Part shown: in pieces, positions 23,856 to 34,829 of the stretch
Position numbering within the stretch: the first letter of the stretch is position 1
Layout of the letters: each line of letters opens with the position of its first letter
Assembly (NCBI GenBank): GCA_944739405.2
Contig: OX123186.2
Span: 86,531,034-86,595,033 of the forward strand
Direction: 5' to 3'
From: Euclidia mi
Taxonomy: Eukaryota; Arthropoda; Insecta; Lepidoptera; Erebidae
Length of the DNA: 64,000 nucleotides
Notes under the pieces: generated by a model
Told to the model about the DNA's origin: nothing
Databases searched by the model: none
The model's input: only the letters and a program-made list of their open reading frames with translations
Program-made: the position numbers and the translations under genes

Positions 23856-25015
23856 AAAATTGTTGGGTCTATCTATCTCTTACATTTGAATTTTCAGAAG
23901 TGATAATTTTGTAGTAGCAAATGAATCACCAGGTAAAAACTATTTTACTGAGGCTATGCAGCAATTACAAAACTACGATATAGTAGTTAATTGGTTATCT
24001 CTAACATAAAACAGAAATATAGAAAATGTTCAATATCATTGGCAGTTAAATCGTGAAATACTCGTAGATTTTTTATTTATATTTATTTTAAATGCATATC
24101 ATATTTTATCGTGTACCACTGGTCTGAGATATGATGAGAATATGGGCATTGCATTCATCAAAAGTTAATATTTTGTCAAATCTTGTTAGACTAGTAGGCA
24201 GACCCCGGACTTCAAGACGAAGGCCTTGGATGCAACTGGGATAGCCCTGGGTGATGCTGATGACCTTACTTTATGTAGAAGAGGGGTGTGGTCCCTACCC
24301 ACCACAGTATGGTGTAGTGACCGTCCCACAGTTTTATTAACCGCTTCGAAATTCTAGGCACCTAAGAAACTTCACATCATTGTTTTATAATGACTTGGGC
24401 TCACCCTGAATAAATCCTAGATACCTACGCCAATGCAAGCCACACAATATCACTTCACTTGACCCTGTACCTTTGGCCTACTTTACAGCCCGGCACAGGC
24501 ATAATTAGCCTACAAACTTAATAAATTGTGCCTCGACAGCAACAAGGCACTTGTAAACAATATAACAAAAATGCGTTCCAAATGCAACACTTTTGTAACT
24601 CTCAACAAATTGCCACTTGCTCGCTTGTTCACACGACTGTGCCTGGTATAAATTAACCAAATAAATTCTATTTGTAGTTTTTATAATGTAGTCAAACTAC
24701 TAGTTTAATAGAATGTAATCGTTTGAATGGTAATGTAGATTTAGGAGTCATTTCAAATAAACGTAAAATACATATCTCTATGTACCGTATATTCCGTAGC
24801 GTACATTCTGTACCAAACTCGCCATTCCGTTTTTGTCTCTTAAGGATTGTAGTGTGATGATGCATGACCTTCTGTAATGATTAAACTAATGCTAGGTAGA
24901 ATAATACTTAAACTTATTTTATAATCATTCAAGGTGGCAGCTTCAAATTATTCATATTTCTATACATTTACCAAGTTGTGCCGAATCTGCTGCGCGAAAG
25001 AGATGGATAGAATTG
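23856..25015. other. Unassigned stretch
   Basis: The part at 24,190-24,330 is less AT-rich and in one + frame gives GRPRTSRRRPWMQLG, faintly like a LINE C-terminus, but too short to call. Confidence 0.45.
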
Positions 25016-25296
25016 TCCGTATTTATGCAAAAAGGAACCACCCAGCAAAAACGCACTTCTGAGATATCAATGAATTTACAAAAACATGTGCAGCTCCGTT
25101 AGATTAAGTAAAATATTACATTTATTTTAATATTTTACTATGTGCATGTGGTTCCTTTTAATATTTACTAACTAATAGCTTTCCTCATATGCAAAATGGA
25201 ACCACAATCCATGGGTTTCATGTAGGTATATCGGTAAAGCCATGGATTTACCAATATACATGAAACTTAATATTATCGTAATAAACCTTTGATATG

Positions 25297-26870
25297 CAGC
25301 CTATAGCAATCCACTGCTGGACTCTCTGGCCTCTCCAAACACGCGCCATAGTACATGGTTCTTAGCTTATCGCATCCATTTCATCCCAGCCTCGATTTCA
25401 GGTCGCCAGTCCATCTAACCGGGTGCCACCCTAACTTACGCTTACCGAGTCGTGGTCTCTACTCTAGGACAAGCTTGGTCTATCGGCCATCAGTAGTTCT
25501 GCAGATATGACCAGTCCACTGCCTCATAAGCTTACTTATTCTGTGAGCTATGTTGGTAATTCTGGTTATTTGTCGGATAACTTCGTTGCGGATTTTATAC
25601 TTGCTGCGTGACTTTAAGTTTGGGGACTGTCCCACTGTGAGTGTCTACGTCTCAGCACCGTACGTCATAACAGGTAGGACGCATTGGATGAAGACTTTGG
25701 TCTTGAGGCATTGTGGTAGGGGTGAAGAGAAAACTTGACGTAGTTTGCCAAACGTTGCTCAACCCAACTGGACACTACTGCGATTTCTTTCTCGAAGTTA
25801 TTGCTATTAAGCTGGACAACAAGCTGTTGCTCATGGTAGACATGCTTTTGAACACATTCAAGCATCCATCCGTGGACATAAACCGATCCCGACTTGATGA
25901 CTTCGTCTAACATAATCTTGGTTTTGTTCAGTTCATGCCGAGAAAAGTTCACGTTCAGCTCCGTTTAGGCTGTGGAGCATCCCGTTCAACTCATGCAGGG
26001 ACTCCGCAACGATGACGATATCGTCAGCAATCCGAAGATGTGAGATGTATTCGCAGCTAATGTTTATGCCCAGTCCAAGCCAGTCCAGCATCTGAAAGAT
26101 GTCTTTGAGTGCGCTGGTGAAGAGCTGATTAAAATATTAAGTCTCCCTGCCTCACACCTCGTCGCAATCGCGTTGACGGGGCTGGAGTTGGATGGACTTA
26201 GTGGTGATATCATACAAACATATCAACGCCTCGATGTGGCGCCAATCGGTACGAGCAACCAGATTCACCCAGGTCTTGATGGAGTCGAAGGCTTTCTCGT
26301 AGTCCACGAAAGCCATACACAGCGGCTTATTGTACTCATTGGTCTTCTGTTTATTCTGCCATACAGTATGGATGTGGTCTAGTTCCTGTGACTGAAAATC
26401 GTCAAGTTTTTTGGCGAGGCTGTTTGTTAGTACTCTTGAGAACAACTTGTAGAGGTGGCTGAAGAGTGCAATGGGTCTTTGTGTTTTCAGCGAGATTTTG
26501 TCACCTTTTTTTGAAGAACAGGGCAACCGCACTCCCGCTCCACGCCTGAGCTGTAAGCACCTGATGGATAACGGAATTAAAGAGGCTCGCCAGCTCTTTC
26601 AGGACTACAGTCCCTCCTGCTTTTAAGAGCTCTGTGGTGATTTCGTCATCCTATGGAGACTTGTTGTTCTTAAGTTGCTCGAGACCTTCTCGTACCTCGC
26701 CTTGGTTGACATCAGGGATGTTCTCCGTATATTGGCGCGGGAGTTGGGCTCTATAGTCATCATTGCCTGATTTCAAGAGTTTAGACTTCCATGATGCGTA
26801 CAGGTTTTTGTAGAAACTCTCAATTTCAGTTAGAATTTCGAACTTTAAGTTTACGCCTTCCGCAGTACAA
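25297..26870 (-). mobile_element. RTE-type LINE, reverse strand, 5'-truncated
   Basis: The reverse strand carries an RT region from just before the fingers to the C-terminal end, then the 3' tail TCCAGCAGTGGATTGC. It lies inside the TIR element at 25,016-27,355. It is older than the other RTE copies here, as it has many stops and frame changes. Confidence 0.82.
25990..26830 (-). pseudogene. Reverse transcriptase fragment of RTE LINE
   Basis: Reading from 26,830 downwards: EIESFYKNLY, then LKNNKSP and TTELLKAGG (RT start), KKGDKISLKTQRPIALFSH, then AFVDYEKAFDS (motif A with the catalytic aspartate), RRGVRQGDLI, and LRIADDIVIVAES, where the usual FADD is IADD. The motif A and motif C aspartates are present. 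Stops and frameshifts occur at several places (for example within NNKSP and after RQGD), so no protein can be made. The domain normally copies element RNA at the nicked target. Confidence 0.82.
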
Positions 26871-27726
26871 TAAAATCACGTACTTGTGGTTCTGCTGTTT
26901 ACAATATTTATTTATACATGGTAGAACTGAATGCTTGTGGTTCCATTTTGCAAAAGAATAATCAGTCATTAAAATATGAATTTATTTTATGCATAATGGT
27001 ACCATAGAAACTTGGTTCCATTTGGTGAATTATAATAATTTGTAAATAATATAAATATTTGTAATGTATAATGGTACCAAGTATCTGTGGATCTGTTTTG
27101 TATAAAATGACATGGAATTTATATGGTTTATTTGTTTGATGAAACGAGTCCCATGGTGCTATGGTTCGGTTTTGCAATATGTTTAATGTGTGTTTTTGCT
27201 GTTGGTTCCTTTCTGCTTTTTGTATAACTTGTTTCCAAGGGAAAAATCATGTGGATCTTTTTTGAATAAGAAAATAAACCACCTTTAATTTAATATTCTT
27301 CAAAAAAATAAAAAATCGAAATTTGTCTTGTGGTTCCTTTTTGCATAAATACGGAATTATTGTACCTACACTAGCACTACAGACAGCTTCTTGCCTCTTT
27401 AGATTTTTATGATGACAAAATACAAAAGCTTTCAAGGACGTTAATCAAGTTTGGAGTTAATTACTACCGTGAAGACAGCGGGCTTATCTGTTAACAAAAT
27501 CTTTCATTATATAGATGTAGCTATAACTGCGGCTATATTTTATTAAACTGCCAATCAGTTTAGTTTATCTTTGGGAAGAGACGGGAAATTTGTTACCTTA
27601 AACCAACCCGTCTGACCAGCGTGATATATAAATGCTTTTGTGACACAAAAAGAGAGGACTACAAAATGCTGTATGATGACTTTAACAGATAATTGCACGT
27701 GTGATGTAGTGGTTAAATCGACCACC

Positions 27727-28314
27727 TCACCTGTTAAATGCGCTTAGAGTTGGTAGAAAAGATCGCTGGAAGCGCACCGTACTAGATGAGAACGCTTCCA
27801 GGTAGTACGGGTGAACTCTACTGCGTCGGCGAGTGGTACGTTGGTAGAAGGGTGACCCTGGTACCAAATTAAACAATTCTTCGGTGCACTCCCCGTGAAA
27901 GAGTCGGTAAAATACGCAGAGAGAAACAAAGTCTCTTCGCTGCTCCAGCGACTCTAGTCTAGCCGTGAGATCGGGATCATCGACGATTCGAACAGCTCGT
28001 CTCTGTAGGGAGTCAAGTGGATCAAGCTGATATTTTGGCGCTCCGGCCCAGAGATGTGAGCAGTACTCCACATGTGGCCGGACTTGCGCTTTATAAAGCA
28101 TAAGCCGTTGGCTTGGTGTCAAGTACCGCTTAGCCCGGTTCAGCACTCCCAGCTTCTTGCTTGCCAATTTGGCTTTATCTTCCAAATGACTCCCAAATTG
28201 GACATTTTTATATTTCAACGCCAAGTATGACCCATATTCTCGGCAATATGCAGGGGTACTCCTTGAAACCGAGGCGCTATAACGAAAGGGTCCTTCTTCG
28301 CAGTGAATGCGCAT
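27727..28314 (-). pseudogene. LINE ORF2 C-terminal region
   Basis: The frame carries LASKKLGVLNRAKRYLTPSQ, YKAQVRPHVEYCSHLWAGAP, LQRRAVRIVDDPDL and SLCVFYRLFHGECTEELF, the conserved region after RT in this LINE group. It lies directly after the nearer RT palm copy. It is open over its length except for its joint to RT, which is frameshifted. Confidence 0.85.
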
Positions 28315-29516
28315 ACTTGTGTATTAGTGGGGTTAAATTAAACAAGGTTCTTTTCACCCTATTTGGAGGCGCGCCCAAGAGAGTCTTCGACTTCAGACAC
28401 AAATTGCAATCGTCTTTCTTGTACCTGGCTCCGAGGGACATTCTGGTGGCTGGTGTACCGCGCATCACCCGTACTGTCATCTGCATAGCAATGCATGTTC
28501 TCAATTGATAACAAGTCATTGATATGCAAGATGAACAGCGTTGGGGAGAGCACCGAGCCTTGTGGGACGCCAGCGTTGATCGACTTCATTTCGGAGCAGC
28601 TGCCGTCTGCGACGACTTTAATGCTCCGATCAGCCAGAAAGCTGGCAATCCATTTGCAGAGTCCCTCGGGGATTCCATAAGATGGTAACTTCGATAGAAG
28701 TGCCCTGTGCCAGACCCGGTCAAACGCCTTGGCAACGTCAAGGCTAACGGCAAGAGCTTCGCCCACACTCTCCAAGGCTTCTGCCCAGCGGTGTGTAAGG
28801 TACACTAGAAGATCGCCAGCCGAGCCAAATTGGCAAGCAAGAAGCTGGGAGTGCCCAGCTTCTTGCTTGCCAATTTGGCTTTGTCTTCCAAATGACTCCC
28901 AAATTGGACATTTTTATATTTCAACGCCAAGTATCCCAATATTCTCGGCAATATGCAGGGGTACTCCTTGAAACCGAGGCGCTATAACGAAAGGGTCCTT
29001 CTTCGCAGTGAACGCGCATACTTGTGTCTTAGTGGGGTTAAATTGAACAAGGTTCTTTTCACCCTATTTGGAGGCGCACCCTAGAGAGTCTTCGACTTCA
29101 GACACAAATTGCAATCGTCTTTCTTGTACCTGGCTCCGAGGGACATTCTGGTGGCTGGTGTACCGCGCATCACCCGTACTGTCATCTGCATAGCAATGCA
29201 TGTTCCCAATTGACAAAAGTCATTGATATGCAAGATGAACAGCGTTGGGGAGAGGACCGAGCGCCTTGTGGGACGCCAGCGTTGATCGACTTCATTTCGG
29301 AGCAGCTGCCGTCTGCGACGACTTTAATGCTCCGATCAGCCAGAAAGCTGGCAATCCATTTGCAGAGTCCCTCGGGGATTCCATAAGATGGTAAATTCGA
29401 TAGAAGTGCCCTGTGCCAGACCCGGTCAAACGCATTGGCAACGTCAAGGCTAACGGCAAGAGCTTCGCCCCCACTCTCCAAGGCTTCTGCCCAGCGGTGT
29501 GTAAGGTACACTAGAA
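28148..29516 (-). repeat. 663-bp direct duplication with palindromic joint
   Basis: 28148-28810 and 28854-29516 are near identical at a constant offset of 706. The 43-bp spacer is inverted LINE sequence: 28823-28849 and 28854-28880 form a perfect 27-bp inverted repeat with loop AGTG, and GATCGCCAGC (28811-28820) is the complement of a piece near 29,555. Confidence 0.92.
28359..28805 (-). pseudogene. LINE reverse transcriptase palm, copy A
   Basis: It begins YLTHRWAEALE and has SLDVAKAFDRVWH (motif A), GVPQGSVLSPTLF (motif B) and HCYADDS (motif C, YADD), so the catalytic aspartates are intact. The frame drifts after DARYTS. It is the downstream member of a 663-bp direct duplication (28148-28810 and 28854-29516). 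Confidence 0.85.
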
Positions 29517-29523
29517 CGACCAT
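29182..29523 (-). pseudogene. LINE reverse transcriptase palm, copy B
   Basis: It has the same palm start and motif A as copy A (VAKAFDRVWH here reads VANAFDRVWH). A two-base insertion after GVPQG changes the frame, so the YADD region is out of frame. It is continuous with the upstream LINE part at 29.5-30.0 kb, so it is the original position of this segment in the element. Confidence 0.83.
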
Positions 29524-29632
29524 GACGGAAATCGTACTGGCAGTCGCTGATCAGCTGGCGATCCTCTAGGTACTGGACGAGTTTGTTGTTGATGACTCGC
29601 TCCATTACCTTGGAGAGTAAGGACAGTTACCG

Positions 29633-30007
29633 CTATTGGCCTGTAGTTTGACGGGTCCGATCTGTCTTTTTAGGAATAGGGTGAGCGTGGGCTATCTTCC
29701 ACGAAGATGGAACCCTGTTAGCACTATAGGAAAGACGATATAAGCACGTTAATACGGGGGTCAACTCAGGGGCGCAATTCTTCAGCACCACTGCTGGGAT
29801 GCCGTCAGGCCCACTCGACTTGTGGATGTCCAGAAGTTTGAGCTGCCACCTGACCGCACGTTGCGTAATGCGGATTTCAGGCAGGGAGCTCCCACACCAG
29901 GGGATGGACGGTGGTGTGGCTCCCTTGTCATCCAAAGTCAAGCTCGAGGCAAATAGTTGGACCAAGACGTCAGCCTTGTCATTTGCGCTATGGGCCAGAC
30001 TGTCATC
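29633..30007 (-). pseudogene. LINE ORF2 linker and RT start
   Basis: DDSLAHSANDKADVLVQLFA, then LPEIRITQRAVRWQL and KSSGPDGIPAVVLKNCAPEL and a SWKIAHAHPIPKK block mark the RT finger region. A frameshift follows IPKKTDR. Just upstream in the element (30,008) an unrelated inverted-repeat end begins. Confidence 0.83.
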
Positions 30008-30659
30008 AAAGAACAATAGCAAGTTCCCATACAACACTTTATTTGAAATCGATTCGAAGCGTCTATGTATGAAAAAATGTTAAAAACAAAGGGGTTCTAT
30101 TACTTAAACATAATCATCAAGACTTTTTATTTTAGGAGACGGTAAAAAAAGATATGATCATTGTTTATATTTTAAGGTTATGTTAATAGAAAACAACTTT
30201 GTAACTACACAAATGCATTAAATACATTTAGATAAGGGATGGTGATGTGCAAAAAGCATTGATAGGATATACCTAGACTGATTCAAGATCAGTGTCTAGA
30301 CTTGATAAGTACCTAATATTAAAAAATCAAAGTTCCATCACGAAATAGGGATGTAGACTATGTAGGATTTATGTAACCCTTTATCTTTCGCAATTTTGTT
30401 GAGTATTAGAGCCCCACCTCATTATGAGGCCATGGCGACGTCGCCAGATACCGTACAATTTATATTGAAATGTATGGTACCTAACTCGCTTGGCCACGGT
30501 TTGGCAGCCATAGGTATATTTCAATATAAACTGTTTGGATACGCAGCCGGCGACGTCGCCATGGCGTACAAGTGAGGCAGGGCTCTTAAGATTAAACGTC
30601 ATGGCATGATGTTAGATCTCTCTAATAAATAGGTACAAGTCACTTGCTTTTTTAAGGAA

Positions 30660-30813
30660 CTAGCTTTTGCCCGCTAGCTAAAATGTATACTATATCTTAT
30701 ACCAGGTTATGGTCTACCTGTGCGCCTAGTTTCATTCTAATCGGTTCAGTAGTTTTTTCGTGCGTAACAAATAGACAAACAAATAAACATCGCATTTATA
30801 ATAATAGTAAGGA
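30660..30813 (-). mobile_element. Helitron, reverse strand, short
   Basis: On the reverse strand it runs from TCCTTACTATTATTATAAATG to GCGGGCAAAAG-CTAG followed by T. It includes the common CTGAACCGATTAGAATGAAA-type block. No coding content. Confidence 0.72.
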
Positions 30814-31037
30814 TAAGGATATGGGATCTCTCTTAGTGCGCCACCAACAGGCATTACAAACCTTATCTGAAGGTAACAGCTGCAAATGAAATAAAATAAA
30901 TAAAGGAATGTTTTTGTAATCAAATACTTACTCCATAATTGATAACAAACAGACAATTTGTATTAGATTGCTTAAAAGAGACACCAATAGACTTATAAAA
31001 CTCTTAAGTAACAAAACAGTGCAAAAGGATTTATTAT

Positions 31038-31893
31038 TCAATAAATACTAATTAAAGATGAATGGACCTGACGTGGTTCTATTTTCATTTGGATAATATT
31101 TATCATGTTCTGTTGTAGTTCGGTCGGGCTATCTTTTAATATTTTGTCACTTTGTCTTCGTACTAATGAACATCCACACGGAAGGTACACATTTCTATGG
31201 CCTCGTGGACACGGTCCAGCTTGTTCACCTTCATTAGCATCTTGCTGCAAACTCTGATTTACTCAATCCATAGCGAGTTCCCAACATGCTTCACAAACAT
31301 AATCATCATCAGTAATCTAAAAATTAAGAAAAGCAATTATTACTACAGGCAAAGAAAACGCATCACACTACATCTAGATAGACTAATGTTACCGAATTTT
31401 GTAATATTTTAAACTGCTTTGAAAATTCACTGAAACTTACTTACGCTAAATTGGTAAGTAAGTATAATAATGTTTAAAAACTTACGGTTTGTGGATAAAC
31501 CCAGTTGCAGAGCAAAGTACAAACTCTTGTGTTCTGATCTAGGATGCGATATCGCCGGAGAGTATTGACGCAAATGTTACAATTCACGCACAATATGCGT
31601 GTAGGCCTGCTTCTTCGCATCATAACAAAATCAGGCACAATCGAAGTCCGTGTAGAAAAAGCTATAGGTCCAGATGTTTTGAGCGCAGATAGTCCGTAAG
31701 AAAGCACAAGTCGTCGTATGGGGCAGCGAATCAAGTCCAGGGGGTAAGCGAGAATCAAAAATAAGGATAATTCAACAAAAACTGCGAAAACAACGAGAAC
31801 ACTACCAAACAAGCTTTTTGGAAAGAAAAGAACGTTGACAATGTCACAGACTATAGTTGTTGCCACGAGAAGATAGACTTTTTGTAAACACAC
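31038..31893 (-). pseudogene. Two-exon CxxC (zinc-binding-like) protein relic
   Basis: The upstream exon (31,893 down to 31,486) ends ILCVNCNICVNTLRR ... CTLLCNWVYPQT at a good donor, ACC|GTAAGT. After an intron of 169 bp an acceptor TTTTTAG at about 31,317 opens the second exon in matching phase: ITDDDYVCEACWELAMD, then CPRGHRNVYLPCGCS, ending at about 31,038. The CxxC pairs suggest zinc binding. An in-frame TGA at 31263-31265 breaks it. The N-terminal hydrophobic half of exon 1 may be only an open frame. I have the impression that this kind of domain is multi-copy in moths, but its function is unknown to me. It lies within the core of the 9-kb segment, so it may be that segment's own gene. 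Confidence 0.55.
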
Positions 31894-31967
31894 ATTCAGG
31901 GTTTCACAATCTTTGTTTCTAACAGTTGTTTTTGAGATTTTATGCTTTAGTGAACTTTTATGCTTTT

Positions 31968-32770
31968 CTTATGTTGTTTGCCGACGACATCGTTCTGGTA
32001 GCAGAGAGTGGACAGAAGGTGCAGAGCAAGCTGGAGGAGTGGCGGCAGAGATTGGAGAATGTAGGCTTGAGAATAAGCAGAACCTAAACGGAATATATGT
32101 TCTGTGACTTTGGCGGTCTCTCCAGTCCTATACCGGTTACACTCGGCGGTACACCTCTACCAGTATGCTCCGATTTCCGCTACCTAGGTTCACTCCTGCA
32201 AGATGACGGCGAAATTGATCGGGATGTTAGGCAAAGAATCAACGCAGGATGGATGAAATGGCGACAGGTCTCAGGCACAATATGCGACCACAAAATGCCT
32301 GTGAAATTAAAAAGCCGTATGTATAAATCGGTTATAAGGCCTGTCGTACTGTATGGAGCTGAGTGTTGGGCTACAAAGAAGATGGATGAGAAACGATTGC
32401 ATGTGGCAGAGATGAGAATGTTACGATGAATGTGTGGAGTGACAAGAATGGACAGAATTAGGAATGATTACGTTAGAGGTAGCATGAAAGTGGCGCCCAT
32501 AGCTGAAAAGGTGAAAGGGAGTCGATTGGCCTGGTATGGACATGTTATGCGGAGAGATGAGATGTATGTAGGTAAAAAAGTGATGGATATGCATGTAGAA
32601 GGACGAAAAGGGAGAGGACGGCCAAGGAAGAGATGGATGGACTGTGTGAGGATGGATATGAAAGAGAAAGGGGTAAACGATCGGATGACTGGTGACAGAG
32701 AAGTATGGAAGCGAAGGACATACTGCGCCGACCCCAAATAAATTGGGACCAGGGCAAGACAATGATGATG
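31968..32770 (+). mobile_element. RTE LINE, 5'-truncated, 17-bp TSD
   Basis: The insertion is flanked by TGAACTTTTATGCTTTT at 31951-31967 and 32769-32785. The shared TGA may belong to the TGATGA tail. It ends CCAAATAAATTGGGACCAGG and a short ATGATGA tail, the RTE 3' style. It is 5'-truncated at RT motif C. Confidence 0.93.
31971..32741 (+). pseudogene. RTE reverse transcriptase C-terminal part
   Basis: One frame runs from MLFADDIVLVAES (motif C, FADD) through FRYLGSLLQDDGEID, KSRMYKSVIRPVVLYGAECW and RLAWYGHVMRRDE to the C-terminus CADPK. Only two in-frame stops interrupt it (TAA at about 32,085; TGA at 32427-32429, probably from TGG). The small amount of decay suggests a younger insertion than the other LINE pieces here. 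Confidence 0.92.
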
Positions 32771-32785
32771 AACTTTTATGCTTTT

Positions 32786-33808
32786 TGAACAGTAGTTTTT
32801 TTGTTTCAATGCTCAGTTATGCTACTAAGTATTCGAATTTCTATTTTATTATCAATGACTTCTTGTCGTGACCATTTTTTTTCTAATTTTACAAAAATAA
32901 ACATATTTTATTTTGTGTTTGAGTGGTCGAATTTCCCGGAAGTATTTTAATGAATTTGCCGGTTTTTTATTTTACACGTAAGTAATTCTGTAAATGCGAG
33001 AAAACAATAGAGAGCCATGTATGTCAATAATAGAGTACAAACATGGTAGTCTATTATTGACTTGATATTTTATCATAGTCAATAGCTAAGCTATCGTAAA
33101 ATATAAAAAAATACCACTAATGAATAATATTACAGACCACTAGCTAGTACATTACATTAAAATGTCTAGGCATAGAGATTTTACATTGTGTATGAATGAA
33201 AACGTCACAATGAACTTAAACAAAATCGTTATATAATAGTTTGCCATTTGCAATTCTGCACCCGCTTTTCCGAGATGCCGACCGTAGGACGAGCATTGCG
33301 ACACCAAAAATATTCTTAACATCCAAAAAATATGTTTTATCCTTTGATAAATGCCTAAGAATGAAAAAAAAAATATGGATTAACGCAAAATGTTGACGTT
33401 CCTAGCGTCTGACATATTCCAGTACCACAAAACACTGTTGGCAGCACATATATCGATAAAAACCCGATGAATTGACATATTACCTTGCAATGACACATAT
33501 TTGTGTACCGTTGCGCTCATTGGATTTGACATTATTTGTTTTTGACAGATCTCTCGCTAAGTTACTTAGTAGAAATTCTTTGTTTCAAAAAGTCTATGTT
33601 CTCGTGGCACGGTCTATCACCAATCTCTCTGCGGTCTATAGGGATCATAGACAAGGGCAAGGAGTAGGGATACTGACAATGTAGACATTTTCACTTAGTG
33701 TTGTCATGAATTATCTTTCAATTGCCTACTGATACCTCTAATTAAATGATATCTCAGATCAAGTAAAAAAAATATATTTATTTATATCATAAATAAAATC
33801 TTCTTTTT
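32786..33808. other. Unassigned part of the 9-kb segment
   Basis: No recognisable gene. A stretch at 33,470-33,690 is less AT-rich, with a short unsupported frame. Confidence 0.5.
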
Positions 33809-33989
33809 ATATAATATCGAGGGTTCACGGGCAAAATGTATTAAGCGACATTTTTTAAACTTTACAGGAGAGCGTTTTAAAGTTTCAATTTTACGAAAAA
33901 AAATCTTTATAAAAAAAGTATAAGGTTATTAACGAACTAGTGACCGAAGTTGATTGCCATGACAAAAGCTGCATAATTGAGTATAGTTT

Positions 33990-34220
33990 TCATTTCTTTT
34001 AAGCTACTATTAATAGAAATAAAAGTCGCTTGATACAATATTACCCCAGTTTACTTTTATTTAAAAACAGGCTAAATGATATAAGTGCCATAAACTTCAC
34101 AATACAGGTATAGAAAAAACGATTTAAGCGACACTCTGGTATTATTTTGTGTAAGGCTAAATATATGAACAACCATTGGAATACTTAAATAAAATCAGGC
34201 TAATCGGTTTAAGTAATTGA
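33990..34220. repeat. Left subterminal repeat array of the 4.9-kb element
   Basis: Diverged units contain AGGCTAAATGAT-TAAGTG, CGATTTAAGCGACAC and AGGCTAATCGGTTTAAG. They echo the inner TIR motif TTAAGCGACA. Confidence 0.75.
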
Positions 34221-34580
34221 CATATCATAAAGTAGTTGCAGATTAAAATGCTTTATGTAGCACTTTTCTCTTAAACTAAATTGTTTGAAATAACAATTAA
34301 TTTGTATGTATAATTTGGATTGGCGGTTAGATCAACATTAATTTGGACTATTGTTTATTTCCTACAAATGAAAAATCTAAAGAAATTTTAAAATAAAACA
34401 AATACGTGTTTAAAATCAGACAAGTGATCGTTTTTATTATAATAGTGGCACAAAGATTCACATTTTTCGCTATTTGAAAAATATTCAGATAACAAGCAGG
34501 TGATAACAAAAAAAAAGGCTTTTCTAAAAATAATAATAAAAATTAGGTAATAAAAACATCAATTCTAATTGAGAAAAACT

Positions 34581-34793
34581 AAATAACATCATTATCACAC
34601 CCATACAACTTTTGATTTTCCTCTCTTCATTCAAAATAATCAGGTACTAATATTAAAACCGAAAACTACTTCTATTTTCATTCTTCTGTCTCTTCTTCTA
34701 TGTCAGTATCTATCAATACGTCTTTAAATAACATATCACACACATACAACTTTTGATTTTCCTCTCTTCATTGAAAATAATCATGTACTAATA
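34581..34793. repeat. Direct repeat of about 70 bp beside the mariner
   Basis: 34581-34652 and 34726-34793 share ACAACTTTTGATTTTCCTCT and neighbouring sequence with few differences; 73 bp lie between. Confidence 0.88.
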
Positions 34794-34829
34794 CGGAAAA
34801 TTTCGGGAATCAAGGGAGTGACGCAACAT

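Larger units (their letters stand above)
25016..27355. mobile_element. TIR DNA element with subterminal repeats, hosting an RTE
   Basis: Perfect 26-bp inverted repeats bound it (25016-25041, TCCGTATTTATGC...; 27330-27355). The core GTGGTTCC-TTTTGCATAA of the TIR recurs in degenerate form: at 25,145-25,210 on the left, and at about 26,935, 27,010, 27,160, 27,205 and 27,250 on the right. Arrays of TIR-like motifs are what transposase-binding subterminal repeats look like. No transposase frame is visible. No clear TSD was found. About 1.57 kb of RTE sequence sits between the arrays. Confidence 0.72.
27600..30007 (-). mobile_element. Jockey/CR1-type LINE, reverse strand, 3' part with internal duplication
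   Basis: Reading downwards from 30,007: the linker and RT start (DDSLAHSANDKAD, KSSGPDGIPAVVL), RT palm twice, then the thumb-side C-terminal region (YKAQVRPHVEYCSHLWAG, RRAVRIVDD, LCVFYRLFHGEC). The upstream linker of the same family is at 39,048-39,390, so this LINE seems to have been split by the 9-kb segment between. Exact clade is uncertain; the 3' edge near 27,600 is approximate. Confidence 0.85.

Noticed and set aside
24190..24330. LINE C-terminus at 24.2 kb
   Set aside because: The short GRPRTSRRRPW stretch is too little, and no tail or RT motif is nearby.
25550..25952. Small frames on both strands at 25.6-25.9 kb
   Set aside because: They lie within the C-terminal part of the reverse RTE copy and are shadows or broken pieces of it.
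31650..31893. Membrane protein from the hydrophobic N-terminal half of the CxxC exon
   Set aside because: The opposite strand is also open and lysine/arginine-rich here, so hydrophobicity may be only the shadow of that. Not enough to call a membrane segment.
32421..32809. Two reverse open frames over the RTE
   Set aside because: Antisense shadows of a well-supported RTE reverse transcriptase.
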